Part shown: positions 8,540-16,843 of the stretch, piece by piece | How the letters are laid out: every line of letters begins with the position of its first letter | How positions within the stretch are numbered: position 1 is the stretch's first letter | Origin: DATKRB01 sp963794215 | Lineage (GTDB): Bacteria; Actinomycetota; Acidimicrobiia; Acidimicrobiales; RAAP-2 | NCBI GenBank assembly: GCA_963794215.1 | Contig: CAWCCQ010000003.1 | Location: 434,001 to 498,000 of the forward strand | Length of the DNA: 64,000 nucleotides | Reading direction: 5' to 3' | Notes under the pieces: model-generated | The model's input: the letters and a program-made list of their open reading frames with translations, nothing else | Database searches by the model: none | Told to the model about the DNA's origin: nothing | Translations under genes and position numbers: made by a program

Positions 8540-9673
8540 GTGAAGAACGGTTTCCTGGCGGAGCAGGATCGGCGGATCATTCCCTTGCTCGCCCTCTCCG
8601 TGGTGCTCGCACTGGCGGGCCTGGGGATCGCCGTCTTCGGGGCCAACTCGCCATCGTCGGGATCCTCCGGCGCGCTCGCGTCGAACCAGAACGGCTATCA
8701 CCACGGCCCACCGCCTCCGACCACGACCCCGCCTCCGACCACGACCACCGCGCCGCCCCCGACAAGCACCACGACGACCACGACCCAGCCATCGACGTGC
8801 CCCAAACCCATGGCCCCGCCCGCGGGCTGGACGTCCGCCCAATTGACCAACGACGACCACTTCTCGAACCTGGCCAACTGGAACTACGGGGTGAGCGACG
8901 ACAACACCAGCGGAACGTCAGGCGCCTACTACACATGGGGCGAGACAGGAACTTCGCCGTACCTGGGTACGACGCTCGCGGCGAGCGGACTGACGTTGGA
9001 CTACGACCTGCCGGGGAACGTGTCCCAGACCTCAACCGGGGTCAATCCGGCAGTGTTATCCACCTATTCGCCGCAAACGTTCACTCCGAGCGGCTGTGGT
9101 GTGAGCTTCACCGCCACCTACACAGGGGACCGGACCTACAACACGTCGAACGAAGGCTCGTTCACGCTGCCCTGGACGAGCGGCTTCATCAACTCGTACA
9201 ACAAGGTCAGCTTCCCAAGCGCCGGGCACTCGGCGTTCTACGCGCAGTTCCTGGCCAAGATGGGCTGTGCGGGCCTCAACGACAACAACGGCTCGTGGAG
9301 CTCGATCTGGTTCTTGGGCCAGGGCAACGAGCAGCGTGAGATCGACCTGCAAGAGACCGGGATCGATGGCGGGGAGAGCACCTTACTCTTCAACTCCCAC
9401 CTGCAGACACCCGCATTGTCGATCAACAGCTACGACGCTGGAGTCGACCTTTGCAATACCTACAACATCTACGGGGTGTCCCTCATCAACGGCGTGGTGA
9501 CCACGTACCTCAACGGCGTCCAAGCGGGCCAGGCGACGAGTGGCACGACGGGTCCCTACTTCGCCATTCTCGGTGAGGCGGTATTTGGCCCGGCTGCCAC
9601 CTGGGCCAGCGACCCGACGGCCAACGTGAACATGACCGAAAGCGTCGCCGAGATGCAGATCTATCAACGGTGA
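8540..9673 (+). CDS. Membrane-anchored GH16-type glycoside hydrolase (concanavalin A-like fold)
   Basis: This 377-residue protein has a short cytoplasmic N-terminus, one hydrophobic segment (about residues 14-34), a Pro/Thr-rich linker (about 53-92) and an extracellular domain rich in Gly, Ser, Thr and Asn. The GH16 catalytic signature ExDxxE is present as EIDLQE (E267, D269, E272), so cleavage of a beta-glucan or galactan is likely. No C residue sits at the signal boundary, so it is probably a signal-anchor protein, not a lipoprotein. The GTG start is fixed by GGAGGGA at 8526-8532. A hairpin follows the stop. The gene is monocistronic. Confidence 0.78.
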   Translation: MKNGFLAEQDRRIIPLLALSVVLALAGLGIAVFGANSPSSGSSGALASNQNGYHHGPPPPTTTPPPTTTTAPPPTSTTTTTTQPSTCPKPMAPPAGWTSAQLTNDDHFSNLANWNYGVSDDNTSGTSGAYYTWGETGTSPYLGTTLAASGLTLDYDLPGNVSQTSTGVNPAVLSTYSPQTFTPSGCGVSFTATYTGDRTYNTSNEGSFTLPWTSGFINSYNKVSFPSAGHSAFYAQFLAKMGCAGLNDNNGSWSSIWFLGQGNEQREIDLQETGIDGGESTLLFNSHLQTPALSINSYDAGVDLCNTYNIYGVSLINGVVTTYLNGVQAGQATSGTTGPYFAILGEAVFGPAATWASDPTANVNMTESVAEMQIYQR

Positions 9674-9726
9674 TCTCGCACCCTTGAGGGAGCTGCCAGT
9701 GTGCCCCCGCCGCGGCGCAGCACCCT

Positions 9727-9745
9727 CGTGGCCAGGGAGGCCACG
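9727..9745 (+). terminator. Hairpin after the GH16 gene
   Basis: CGTGGCC and GGCCACG form a 7-bp stem around AGGGA, 54 bases after the stop and before tRNA-Pro. There is no U tract, as is common in high-GC actinobacteria. Confidence 0.45.
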
Positions 9746-9783
9746 CCGAGGGCCGCCACCGGCTAACCTGCACCCCCACGGAG

Positions 9784-9861
9784 CGGGCTGTGGCGCAGCT
9801 TGGTTAGCGCGCTTGACTGGGGGTCAAGAGGTCCCGGGTTCAAATCCCGGCAGCCCGACCA
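9784..9861 (+). tRNA. tRNA-Pro (anticodon GGG)
   Basis: The acceptor stem CGGGCTG pairs with CAGCCCG. The D arm is GCGC-AGCTTGGTTA-GCGC, the anticodon stem is CTTGA/TCAAG with loop CTGGGGG (anticodon GGG), and the T arm is CCGGG-TTCAAAT-CCCGG. The discriminator A and CCA are encoded at 9858-9861. Its 3' half is duplicated at 16804-16843 and is the insertion point of the genomic island. The tRNA is intact. Confidence 0.97.
9822..9861 (+). repeat. attL-like direct repeat (tRNA-Pro 3' half)
   Basis: This 40-bp segment is identical to 16804-16843. With one mismatch the match extends left to 9816/16798, 46 bp in all. It spans the anticodon loop to CCA of tRNA-Pro, so integration regenerated a complete tRNA at this end. 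Confidence 0.93.
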
Positions 9862-9930
9862 CAAGGGATAATGTCACTTAACTGGGACACCATCCACCGG
9901 CACAGCGCTTCACCTGTGCTTATTTCGGAC

Positions 9931-10506
9931 ATGGCAAGACGTCCCGAGGGGCCCACCCGGCGTGTCTCCGTTGAGCGGATGCTCGAGTCGCTGGAGCGCA
10001 CGCTCCGGGCTGAGGGCAAGTCCGAGAAGACCGTACTCCTACGGACTGAGCGTCCGTCTGCTCGCGGACTACCTCAAGGACCATGGCCGGCCGCTGACGG
10101 TGGACGTGTCCCGGGACGACATCCGCGAGTTCATCGCCGAGCAGGGGACCCGCCGGGAGATCACCGACTTCAAAGGCCGGGTGCACATGGGTGGGTCACC
10201 CGCCACCGCGGCGGCCCCAGCCTTCGAATGCGAACCGACACCGATCGTTCCTGATGAAACCCTCACCCTCTTGTTGAAGGTTCGGTCGGGCACCAGCCTG
10301 GAGCATCGCCGAGACGCGGCCATCCTGCGCCTCTTCCTGGACACCAGCTGTCGCCTGTCGGAGATCACGACACTCAAGGTGGGCGACATCGACCTCAAGC
10401 GCCAGGTGGTCGCGGTGCGGGGCAACGGCAACCGCGTTCGGGTCGTTACGTTCGGCGAACGGACCTACAAGGCGCTCGACCGATACCTTCGCCAACTCGA
10501 GCGGGA
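9931..10506 (+). pseudogene. Tyrosine recombinase (integrase) relic
   Basis: The N-terminal SAM-like part begins MARRPEGPTRRVSVERM. It shifts frame near 10033-10040, after which the reading continues as YGLSVRLLADYLKDHG, so about one base is gained or lost. The region after EFIAEQG appears internally deleted before FECEPTPIVPDETL. The catalytic half starts with RRDAAILRLFLDTSCRLSEI, which includes the first catalytic arginine, then stops at about 10506 at the junction with an IS256 fragment. The HxxR box and the tyrosine nucleophile are missing. This was presumably the enzyme that inserted the island into tRNA-Pro. Confidence 0.85.
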
Positions 10507-11001
10507 GCGATGCGCGACCACCTCGTCGAGGCCAGCGCAGATGCGAGAGACCTCGCTGCGGCTGATCCCCGAGCGGGCTCCGAGCGCCCCTACCAGGTCG
10601 TCCACGGCCCGGGTCGAGACGCCCTGGACGTGGGCCTCCATCTCCACCGCGTAGAGGGCTTGGTCGATACGACGCCGAGGCTCGAGGATCGAGGATCAGA
10701 AGCTGCCCTTTTGCAGTTTGGGGATGGCCAGCTCGACGTCATCGGCCTTGGTGGCAAGCACTCGAGGGCGGTGCCCATTGCGCTCGGCGGTGCGGGTCTC
10801 GACCCGCGCATAGCGCTCGGCGCCAATGACCGAGGTCAGCTCGGCCTCGATCAGCTCTTGGCACACGTGGCGCACGGCCTCTTGGATCAGGTCGCGACCC
10901 TCGCCGGAGCGAAAGGCATCGAGCAACTCGGATAGGACAGACTGGTCAAGGCCATCGGTTGACTTCCTCGTGCGTTCGGCTAGGAACACGCCGAGGATCA
11001 C
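10507..11001 (-). pseudogene. IS256 family (mutator) transposase fragment
   Basis: The N-terminal third of an IS256-type transposase is readable: ELIEAELTSVIGAERYAR, then RNGHRPRVLATKADDVEL and IPKLQKGSF. A premature TGA at 10696-10698 falls where the family normally reads a second Phe. The same frame continues past it as SSILEPRRRIDQALYAVEME and VSTRAVDDLVGALGARSGIS. Homology ends near 10510, exactly where the integrase is cut, so this insertion or a later deletion removed both the integrase C-terminus and the DDE catalytic core. It is non-functional. Confidence 0.85.
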
Positions 11002-11244
11002 GCCGATGGCCCCCCGACGTGGTGGACCGTCGTCGGTTGCTACTCAAAACCCACCACTTGGCGGGACGCCTGTACGGCCTCCTCCCGCGTAACGCGACCA
11101 GCTTGTGTGCTTCGTGCCAGACACACCGGCCTCCCGTTTCGGCGATGTGGGTGAATCCGGCCGTAGGCCTATGGCGACCAGGGCATTACCTGCAGGTCTC
11201 ATGACTTCTGTAATGTAACCGACTCACAACGAGCCGGAGGCGCT

Positions 11245-11460
11245 GTGGAGATCAAGAGACTGGTCATCGTGCCGGCGACCGAATACACCTGGGCGTTCAT
11301 GGATGTGACTGTGACGCTCTTTTCGGGCGCTGAGCTCACAGTCCCCATCACGGTCGAAGATGAATCCGGCTTGGATGCCCACGTCCGCTGGTTGGTGCAC
11401 AACGCAGACTCCACCGTGCGGCAGATTCTGCGTGTCGAGGCAGGCCCGGAACTCCCGTGA
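11245..11460 (+). CDS. Hypothetical protein (71 aa) in island
   Basis: The GTG start has GGAGG at 11236-11240, four bases upstream. The protein is short, acidic and beta-rich in appearance (WAFMDVTVTLFSGAELTVPITVEDE), without cysteines, a signal peptide or a membrane segment. I do not recognise a family. It stands alone between the IS256 relic and a minus-strand small gene. Confidence 0.5.
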   Translation: MEIKRLVIVPATEYTWAFMDVTVTLFSGAELTVPITVEDESGLDAHVRWLVHNADSTVRQILRVEAGPELP

Positions 11461-11503
11461 CGGGGGGGATGCGCGGCTGAAGCAAGCGATGGATCCCGCT
11501 CGA

Positions 11504-11698
11504 CTAGCGCATGCGGTCAGCTAACTCCTCGATCCTCGTCAGTTCGACAGCGATGGCCGAGGTGTCCCCACCGAGGTCGACAATGGCGTCAGCCAAGCTC
11601 GTGAGACAGCACAGGACGAGCGTGACGAACTCGGACAGACGGTCGAGCCCCTCGATCCGATGCTCGTCGGCCACATCTGGCACCTCCCCGTCCGGCAT
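11504..11698 (-). CDS. Hypothetical protein (64 aa) in island
   Basis: The likely start is the ATG at 11698, with GGAG just upstream; the frame remains open to 11926 but the extra segment looks non-coding. The product is acidic and probably helical, with LSEFVTLVLCCLTSLADAIV forming one hydrophobic stretch and a charged tail ELTRIEELADRMR. It is divergent from the PAS-LuxR regulator. No family is recognised. Confidence 0.4.
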   Translation of the reverse strand: MPDGEVPDVADEHRIEGLDRLSEFVTLVLCCLTSLADAIVDLGGDTSAIAVELTRIEELADRMR

Positions 11699-11909
11699 GG
11701 CTCCAGAAGCTAGCCGAGCAGAGCTTTCGCCACTCACCCGATTTGGGTTACCGGTACCTAGGCCGGGGGGAAGCGACAGAGGCGCATCTAGTCCCGCGAG
11801 AGCCACCTCGGCAGTCAGGAGGTCGGTTTCAATCATCCAAAGGAGGTGAAGCGATCCCCAAGACTGCATCGCGATGCTCCTGGTCCGGGCTCGCCAGACG
11901 GGGGTAGCC

Positions 11910-12563
11910 ATGACCGATGTGAACACAGAGCACGCAGTACTTGAGTGGGAAGACGGCCCAAGATTTTGGCTACGGGATGCCGAATACCGCGCGCTATTCT
12001 ACAACCTCACCGTGCCGGTCATCCTCAGCGAGCCACATGGGCCAATCCTCGCCGCCAACCCCGCGGCCTGTCGGCTGTTTGACATGACTGAGGCTGAGTT
12101 GTGTGGGGTTGGACGTTCTGACCTCGCGGACCCCGACGACCTTCGCTGGGCTGCGGCAGTGGCCGAGGGGGACCTGACCGGGCGGGTGACCGCGACGCTC
12201 GGGATGCGGCGGGGTGATGGCGCAGTCATCGAGGTCCACCAAACGGCGACCGTCTACGTGAATGAAGACGGCGTGGAACGCAGCCTGATCACCCTGACCG
12301 AGGTGGCCAGTGACGTCGATTCGCCGACTCGACTCAGGTATCACCTCAGTGGACAGGTTCAGCTCACGCAGGCCGAGCTGCGGATTCTGGGACTCTTGCC
12401 CACCCACCACTCCGTCGCGGAGATTTCCCAGATGCTCTTCAGCGCACACAACACGGTGAAGACCCATTTGGCGAGCATCTATCGCAAGCTCGGAGTGCAC
12501 AGCCGTTCGTCAGCCGTCGCCAGAGCACGCGCCCTCGGGATTCTGCGACTCCCGGCCAGGTAG
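11910..12563 (+). CDS. PAS domain-containing LuxR family transcriptional regulator
   Basis: This 217-residue protein pairs an N-terminal PAS sensor (about residues 30-135; VPVILSEPHGPILAANPAAC and FDMTEAEL) with a C-terminal LuxR-type helix-turn-helix (about 150-212; LTQAELRILGLL, then NTVKTHLASIYRKLGVHSRS). It should bind DNA and respond to a small ligand, light or redox cue through the PAS pocket; no haem or flavin ligand residue can be named. The start at 11910 follows GGGGTAG; an upstream start at 11874 is possible. It is the best preserved regulator in the island. Confidence 0.82.
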   Translation: MTDVNTEHAVLEWEDGPRFWLRDAEYRALFYNLTVPVILSEPHGPILAANPAACRLFDMTEAELCGVGRSDLADPDDLRWAAAVAEGDLTGRVTATLGMRRGDGAVIEVHQTATVYVNEDGVERSLITLTEVASDVDSPTRLRYHLSGQVQLTQAELRILGLLPTHHSVAEISQMLFSAHNTVKTHLASIYRKLGVHSRSSAVARARALGILRLPAR

Positions 12564-12883
12564 GAAACGGTTTACCGAAATGGGTGCAGGTCGGGCGAGG
12601 CCGACCTTGCCGCGACCCGCCCCGAACTGGGGGGCACACGGGCGGATCGCCTTCCGGCGCCGTCCAAGGGGCGGCCGGGCGTCACCGTCGAGACGAACAA
12701 GAACCTCGACGGCCCATCTGACGGTAACCAACGCTGCCGAGCCGGAGGTTTCGAGCAGAAGAATTCCGGTGGTGGGTCTACGCCTGGCACTGACGCGACG
12801 AAGCCGTTCCGGGTTCGTATCGACTACACCTCGTTCTGGTTGACCCGATTGCCCTGTCGTGTGACACTCGCAACAGGAGTTGT
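12564..12883. other. Gene-poor stretch in island
   Basis: No coding frame with a believable start, ribosome site and composition is visible on either strand between the LuxR regulator and the next small gene. The sequence is GC-rich without clear inverted repeats. Confidence 0.45.
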
Positions 12884-13192
12884 ATGCATTGGGGGGAGGT
12901 CAGTGACACGATCGCTGAGGTGCACCCAATCACTCTGCCAAGCGGTGCTACGACGCCGACAACAGGGGAGACGAACACGGTGGCCGACGAAGCAGCGCGT
13001 GCTCCTGGGTCGGAACAGCTCCTGTCGATGTTCGACACGAGTACGGGTGAAGGCCTCGTGATCCATCTGTGGAAGGAGTTGGCTTCGTACGAAGCCAACG
13101 CGGAGCGCCGCCAAGCGATGACCTCGGAGCAGGTAGGAGCCGGGACCAAGATCGATCCTGGGCGCATCTACGAGGTCACGTACCGCAGCTGA
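12884..13192 (+). CDS. Hypothetical protein (102 aa) in island
   Basis: ATG 12884 has AGGAG at 12875-12879. A second candidate start is GTG 12980, behind AGGGGAG. The protein is hydrophilic and acidic, with GLVIHLWKELASYEANAERR as the most structured segment, probably helical. No cysteines, signal or membrane segment and no recognised family. Confidence 0.45.
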   Translation: MHWGEVSDTIAEVHPITLPSGATTPTTGETNTVADEAARAPGSEQLLSMFDTSTGEGLVIHLWKELASYEANAERRQAMTSEQVGAGTKIDPGRIYEVTYRS

Positions 13193-13486
13193 ACCGAAAT
13201 GGCCGCGTCGAGGGTTCGGTGCCAACAAGGCCAGGGTGGGTGGCGGACGGCGGCCCGAGGCTTCGCCGTTGCGGAAGCCCCGACACTTGCTCGGCAAGCG
13301 CGCCGGCCGGATTCAGATTTATCAACCCGGGCAACTCGTACGCATCCACCAGCGGTAGTAGCCACCGAAGGAACCAGGTGGTCGGGCTGCGACCAAGGGC
13401 GCGGCCCGGGGCCATGCCTGTCTCGAAACGCAACGTGGTGGCGCCCCCGGGCCGCAGGACGGAGTTTGCCAGATTCACCCCTGACG

Positions 13487-13520
13487 CGACGGGGCCGGCC
13501 CCGAAAGGGCGGCCCCGTCG
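13487..13520. terminator. Strong hairpin in island
   Basis: CGACGGGGCC(G)GCCC pairs with GGGCGGCCCCGTCG around a CGAAA loop: 14 bp with one bulge. It is not directly behind a recognised gene. Confidence 0.45.
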
Positions 13521-13950
13521 ATGATGCGATTGGCATCGAAAATGGACCTGATTCAGAGGCGCTTGGGACCGGGTCCTTCGTACGGCTCGGGCGTCCAGCC
13601 TCCCGTGATCAAGCTATCGACCACGGCCGCCGCCTGGTAGCCGAACAGTCTCGCCCTCGAGGCAGGCGCATCAGAGCCCGTGGTCCGTGTCGTGCCATGT
13701 CGCCAGGGCCCCGACGGCGATCTGTACGGCGGTCTCGCGGGTCACCAGCGGGAGCCTAACTATAACTAGGAGGGGAGGACGGGGCGCCAACCCACGATCG
13801 GGCGAAGGTGGGCTGGCGGCGGCGGGCGGACCGCGCCGTCTAGTCCCAGGCTTAGCGATCCGTGACTCCTGCACAACGGTCAAATCGCCCTAGGGGCCGC
13901 TCGCCGCACCGGCCGATTGGCCACCTCTGATCGCCACCTGGCGCGACTAA

Positions 13951-13968
13951 GCCGGCCCGAAGGCCGGC
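13951..13968. terminator. Hairpin downstream of IS630 relic
   Basis: GCCGGCC-CGAA-GGCCGGC forms a perfect 7-bp stem with a tetraloop, 28 bases beyond the stop of the minus-strand transposase relic. It may be its terminator. Confidence 0.45.
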
Positions 13969-13995
13969 CTCCAGTCGCATCCAGTGCGGGTGATG

Positions 13996-15150
13996 CTACG
14001 TGCTGTCCGAAACCTCCTCGTGACGTGAATCAGAGATCCGCGCGCAGTACGTAGCCAGGGTGTCGAGGATCTCGTCGGCGCTCTTGTGCCAGACGAAAGG
14101 CTTTGGCTCCTCGTTCCACTGTTCGATCCATTTGGGAGATGTCCGATTCAAGCTCCTTGGTCGATCGATGGGTGCCCCGACGCAGCCACTTGTTGGTGAG
14201 TTCGGCGAACCACCGTTCGACCAGGTTCATCCACGAGCTGTAGGTGGGCGTGAAGTGGAGATGGGTTCCGAGCTCGGGGATGGCGAAGGAGCCACTTCTT
14301 GACCTCAGGGGTCTTGTGGGTCGAGACGTTGTCGATCACGAGGTGCACATCGAGTTCCTCGGGAACATTGCGGTTGATGAAGCGACGGAACTCGACAGCC
14401 CGGTGGCGTTCGGTCATGTCGGCGATGACGTGACCGGAGGTGACATCGAGAGCGGCGTAAAGGTTGGTTGTGCCGCCTCGGACGTAGTCACGTGTGCGCC
14501 GTTCGGGCAGACCCGGCCGCAGCGGGAGCAGCGGCGAGGTGCGGTCCAGGGCTTGGATCTGGGTCTTCTCGTCGACGCACAGCACCAAGGCACTGTCGGG
14601 TGGATTGATGTACAGCCCCACCACATCTCGGACTTTCTCGACGAACAGAGGGTCCGGGCTGAGCTTGAAGGTGTCAACCAGGTGTGGCTTCAGGCCAAAG
14701 GCTCGCCAGATCCGAGAGACCGCCGACTGGCTCATGCCCGTGGCCTTGGCCGACGGGGCTGACCGGCGTGCTCGCCGCTATCGTCGCTGCGCTGTGGACC
14801 GTGTCGACCAGTGGGTGGCGTCGGTAGGTGTCTCCTCCAGCGTCTTGACCACGACAGCCTCCACTGCGTCGTCACCGAGAAGGCGAGGTGCACCCGGACG
14901 AGGTTCGTCGTGGAGGCCATCGAGTCGCAACGCCACGAACCTCGAACGCCACTTGGACACGGTGCCGAACCTGACGCCCAGCTCCTTGGCCACGGCGGTG
15001 TTGCTCTGGCCCGTTGCACAGGCCAGGACGATGCGACATCGAAGGGCCAGCGCCTGGGCGCTCGTCGGGCGTCGGGCGTCGGGCCCAGCGTTCGAGCGCC
15101 GACCGTTCGTCGTCAGTCAACTCCAACGGTTCGAGAATCGGACTCGGCAT
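13996..15150 (-). pseudogene. IS630 family transposase, multiply frameshifted
   Basis: Pieces of one transposase lie in order in different frames: MPSPILEPLELTDDERSALE (start at 15150, GGAGG upstream), then VAKELGVRFGTVSKWRSRF (helix-turn-helix), SQSAVSRIWRAFGLKPHLVD, LVLCVDEKTQIQALDRT, DVHLVIDNVSTHKTPEVKKW (DDE acidic residues), and finally MNLVERWFAELTNKWLRRGT. Breaks occur near 15070 (a third copy of a 7-bp repeat), 14770-14800 (an insertion with a stop), about 14275 and about 14140. The final frame ends at TAG 13996-13998. I could not define the terminal inverted repeats. Confidence 0.85.
15063..15083. repeat. Triple 7-bp tandem repeat inside IS630 relic
   Basis: Three copies of CGTCGGG stand in a row. 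Two copies would keep the transposase frame (RRPTSAQALALRC); the third causes the first frameshift. Confidence 0.8.
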
Positions 15151-15266
15151 TGCGCCTCCCATCGTCGCTTATGACGACAGGAAACGCGCAGCCGGATAGA
15201 GAAATTCCTAGCTCATCAATTATTTATGACTCGGGTCAGTAGCTGAATGACGGAACCTTCACGTGG

Positions 15267-15539
15267 GTGGGCGAGCACCCGAAGGTGGCAGCGCGCCGTC
15301 GACGCCGTCGCAAGGTGGGGTTCACCGATCACGAAATGCTGGTGCGCAATCGCGGGTTCACTCTCGCGATCCCGCTGGAAACGCTGACCAGCGTCCACTA
15401 CCTTCCTCGGCTACTCCGGAGCCTTCTTCACTTCACTGCTCGAGATGGAATCGACATCACCCTTCGAGAGTCGATCAAGATGTCGTTGAACGGCGTCGTC
15501 TTGATCCGCCTCGCGGCGGCCAATCCTGACGAAGAGTGA
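15267..15539 (+). CDS. Hypothetical basic protein (about 90 aa) in island
   Basis: The frame opens right after a TAG at 15240. GTG 15267 is the first common start, though CTG 15243 would add NDGTFTWV in a protein-like style. The product has an arginine cluster (ARRRRRRK) followed by FTDHEMLVRNRGFTLAIPLE and ends IRLAAANPDEE. No family recognised. It may have lost its original start when the IS630 element inserted just upstream. Confidence 0.4.
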   Translation: MGEHPKVAARRRRRRKVGFTDHEMLVRNRGFTLAIPLETLTSVHYLPRLLRSLLHFTARDGIDITLRESIKMSLNGVVLIRLAAANPDEE

Positions 15540-15549
15540 CGGCAAAGGG

Positions 15550-15798
15550 CTACCGCCGCACCTGGCCCTCGGCAGTCACGTGTTCGTCCCATCGAAGTAG
15601 GGGCACGATCAGGCCGCCATCAGCCTTGACGGTCGGGACGTACCGGGTCCACTCCAATAGGGACTCATCCGCCAAGGCAGCATTTGGGATGAGGACGACG
15701 CACTCGTCGGTATCGGTCTTACGCCACACGTCAAACGTCCGGCGCGGACCAACGCCTGCGAATGCCACACGACCGTTCAGCTGAAAGCCCTCTTCCAT
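15550..15798 (-). CDS. Hypothetical protein (82 aa) in island
   Basis: The likely start is ATG 15798 (MEEGFQLNGRVAF); the frame is open to 15852. The product contains RTFDVWRKTDTDECVVLIPN and WTRYVPTVKADGGLIVPLL, beta-rich in appearance, cytosolic, without a recognised family. It converges with the preceding plus-strand gene, 10 bases apart. Composition is protein-like, so I favour a real gene. Confidence 0.45.
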   Translation of the reverse strand: MEEGFQLNGRVAFAGVGPRRTFDVWRKTDTDECVVLIPNAALADESLLEWTRYVPTVKADGGLIVPLLRWDEHVTAEGQVRR

Positions 15799-15883
15799 GT
15801 CGGCTCTCGTTCCTAGTTGCCCAGCCTTGGTGCCTCTCCCGGCGCCCAGCAACCAAAGGAAGGCCTAGCGGTCGACGAACCGG

Positions 15884-16273
15884 GTGCTGGGGAAGGTCCC
15901 TACGGGGGTTCGGACTGTAGCTGGGGAAGCACCAAAAAGCGCCACCCTCATCGTACCCTTGGCGCTGGTGCCGACCTCCTCCGAAGCGCTGGTCATGTGG
16001 CTGATGGCCGGCCGCGACGACCACGACCCGCCCGGCATCGAGAGCTTCCTCCGGCGTCCAGCGTGGATGGCCAAGGCGGCGTACAAGGGCGAGCCGGTGG
16101 GGACCTTCTTCCCCGAGCGGGGCGGGAGCCTGGAAAGGGCGCGTGAGCTGCGCGCGGCGTGCCCGGTGCGGCCTGAGTGCCTCAGCTACGCCCTCGAGGA
16201 GCCCGATCTGCAGGGCGTGTGGGGCGGGACGAGCCAGCGGGGACGGCGGGGGATGCGTCGGAGCGTCGCGTGA
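15884..16273 (+). CDS. Degenerate WhiB-like protein lacking two cluster cysteines
   Basis: The C-terminal 70 residues match WhiB regulators: WMAKAAYKGEPVGTFFPERG, then ACPVRPECLSYALEE and GVWGGTSQRGRRGMRR. WhiB proteins bind a [4Fe-4S] cluster with four cysteines. Here the first is Tyr (TAC, 16082-16084) and the second is Arg (CGC, 16151-16153), each one transition away from TGC; only the last two remain (16160 and 16178). It probably cannot hold a normal cluster. The GTG 15884 start gives 129 residues; ATG 15995 would give a more typical WhiB length. It could be a dead copy or a cluster-free DNA-binding protein. Confidence 0.75.
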   Translation: MLGKVPTGVRTVAGEAPKSATLIVPLALVPTSSEALVMWLMAGRDDHDPPGIESFLRRPAWMAKAAYKGEPVGTFFPERGGSLERARELRAACPVRPECLSYALEEPDLQGVWGGTSQRGRRGMRRSVA

Positions 16274-16325
16274 TGGGACGAGACCCTGGCCTGACGCCCG
16301 ATCCGAGTCGAGCACACGCTCGCTC

Positions 16326-16702
16326 GTGACGCAGGTGTCACTGGGGACCCCGGACCTGGGTCCGAGGCTCGCAGTGGCCGCACGTGCGAGCGGCTTCGCC
16401 TCCCACGCCGACATCGACGGGTTCGCTTCAGTGGCCGAGATAGAGGGGATTCGGCATGCGATCGAGCACCCGTCATTCGGGAACCTCTACTCCGCGGACT
16501 GGGCCAAAGTACCTACTGCGTGGATGTTCTCGGACGTCCACCGAAGGTGGCGGCGCTCTTCGGTCGATACTTCGAGACGCTGGCGGACGCAGCGTTGGAA
16601 AACCTGAGATCGCGGGCGACTGCATCGATCACCTTGGAGGCTCAACGCGGCGTTTACTCAAAGCTGCCCTACAAGAAGTCCCCGAAACCTCACCAGGGCT
16701 AG
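16326..16702 (+). CDS. Hypothetical protein, probably frameshifted, at island right end
   Basis: Two overlapping frames read as one protein if a single C is added near 16541. The first part contains RLAVAARASGFASHADIDGF and IEHPSFGNLYSADWAKVPTA, the second HPKVAALFGRYFETLADAAL and ends in KSPKPHQG. The GTG 16326 start is a guess. No family recognised. The HPKVAA segment also occurs in the 15267 gene, perhaps by chance. Confidence 0.35.
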
Positions 16703-16803
16703 CTGGCTAGCTGGGTACTCCCACCATCTCCGAGCTGCACTTACTTCGCGTCCTTGGCTCGGGTCAGACAGGGAGTGCACACCGTTTAGCGGCGGATACT
16801 GGC

Positions 16804-16843
16804 GGTCAAGAGGTCCCGGGTTCAAATCCCGGCAGCCCGACCA
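16804..16843 (+). repeat. attR-like direct repeat (tRNA-Pro 3' half)
   Basis: This is an exact copy of 9822-9861. It lacks the 5' half of a tRNA and cannot fold into one. It marks the chromosome-side end of the island. Confidence 0.93.

Larger units (their letters stand above)
13193..13995. other. 800-base stretch without a recognisable gene
   Basis: Only open frames typical of random GC-rich DNA are present. The region contains two strong hairpins (13487-13520 and 13951-13968), listed separately. A minus-strand peptide ending VTRETAVQIAVGALATWHDT (13671-13740) might be the tail of a decayed gene, but I cannot assign it. Confidence 0.45.
9822..16843. mobile_element. Decayed genomic island integrated in tRNA-Pro
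   Basis: The interval is bounded by exact 40-bp direct repeats of the tRNA-Pro 3' half, the classic footprint of a tyrosine-recombinase element. An integrase relic follows directly inside the left repeat. Cargo includes IS256 and IS630 relics, a PAS-LuxR regulator, a WhiB-like protein and small unknown genes. The integrase has lost its catalytic C-terminus, so the element should be immobile without outside help. Several AT-richer patches (for example 15180-15240) stand out against the chromosome. Confidence 0.88.

Noticed and set aside
13199..13759. A 186-codon plus-strand frame
   Set aside because: Composition is Arg/Pro/Gly-rich noise, no ribosome site, and it crosses a strong hairpin.
16798..16843. 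Second tRNA-Pro
   Set aside because: Only the 3' half is present; no D arm or 5' acceptor strand.
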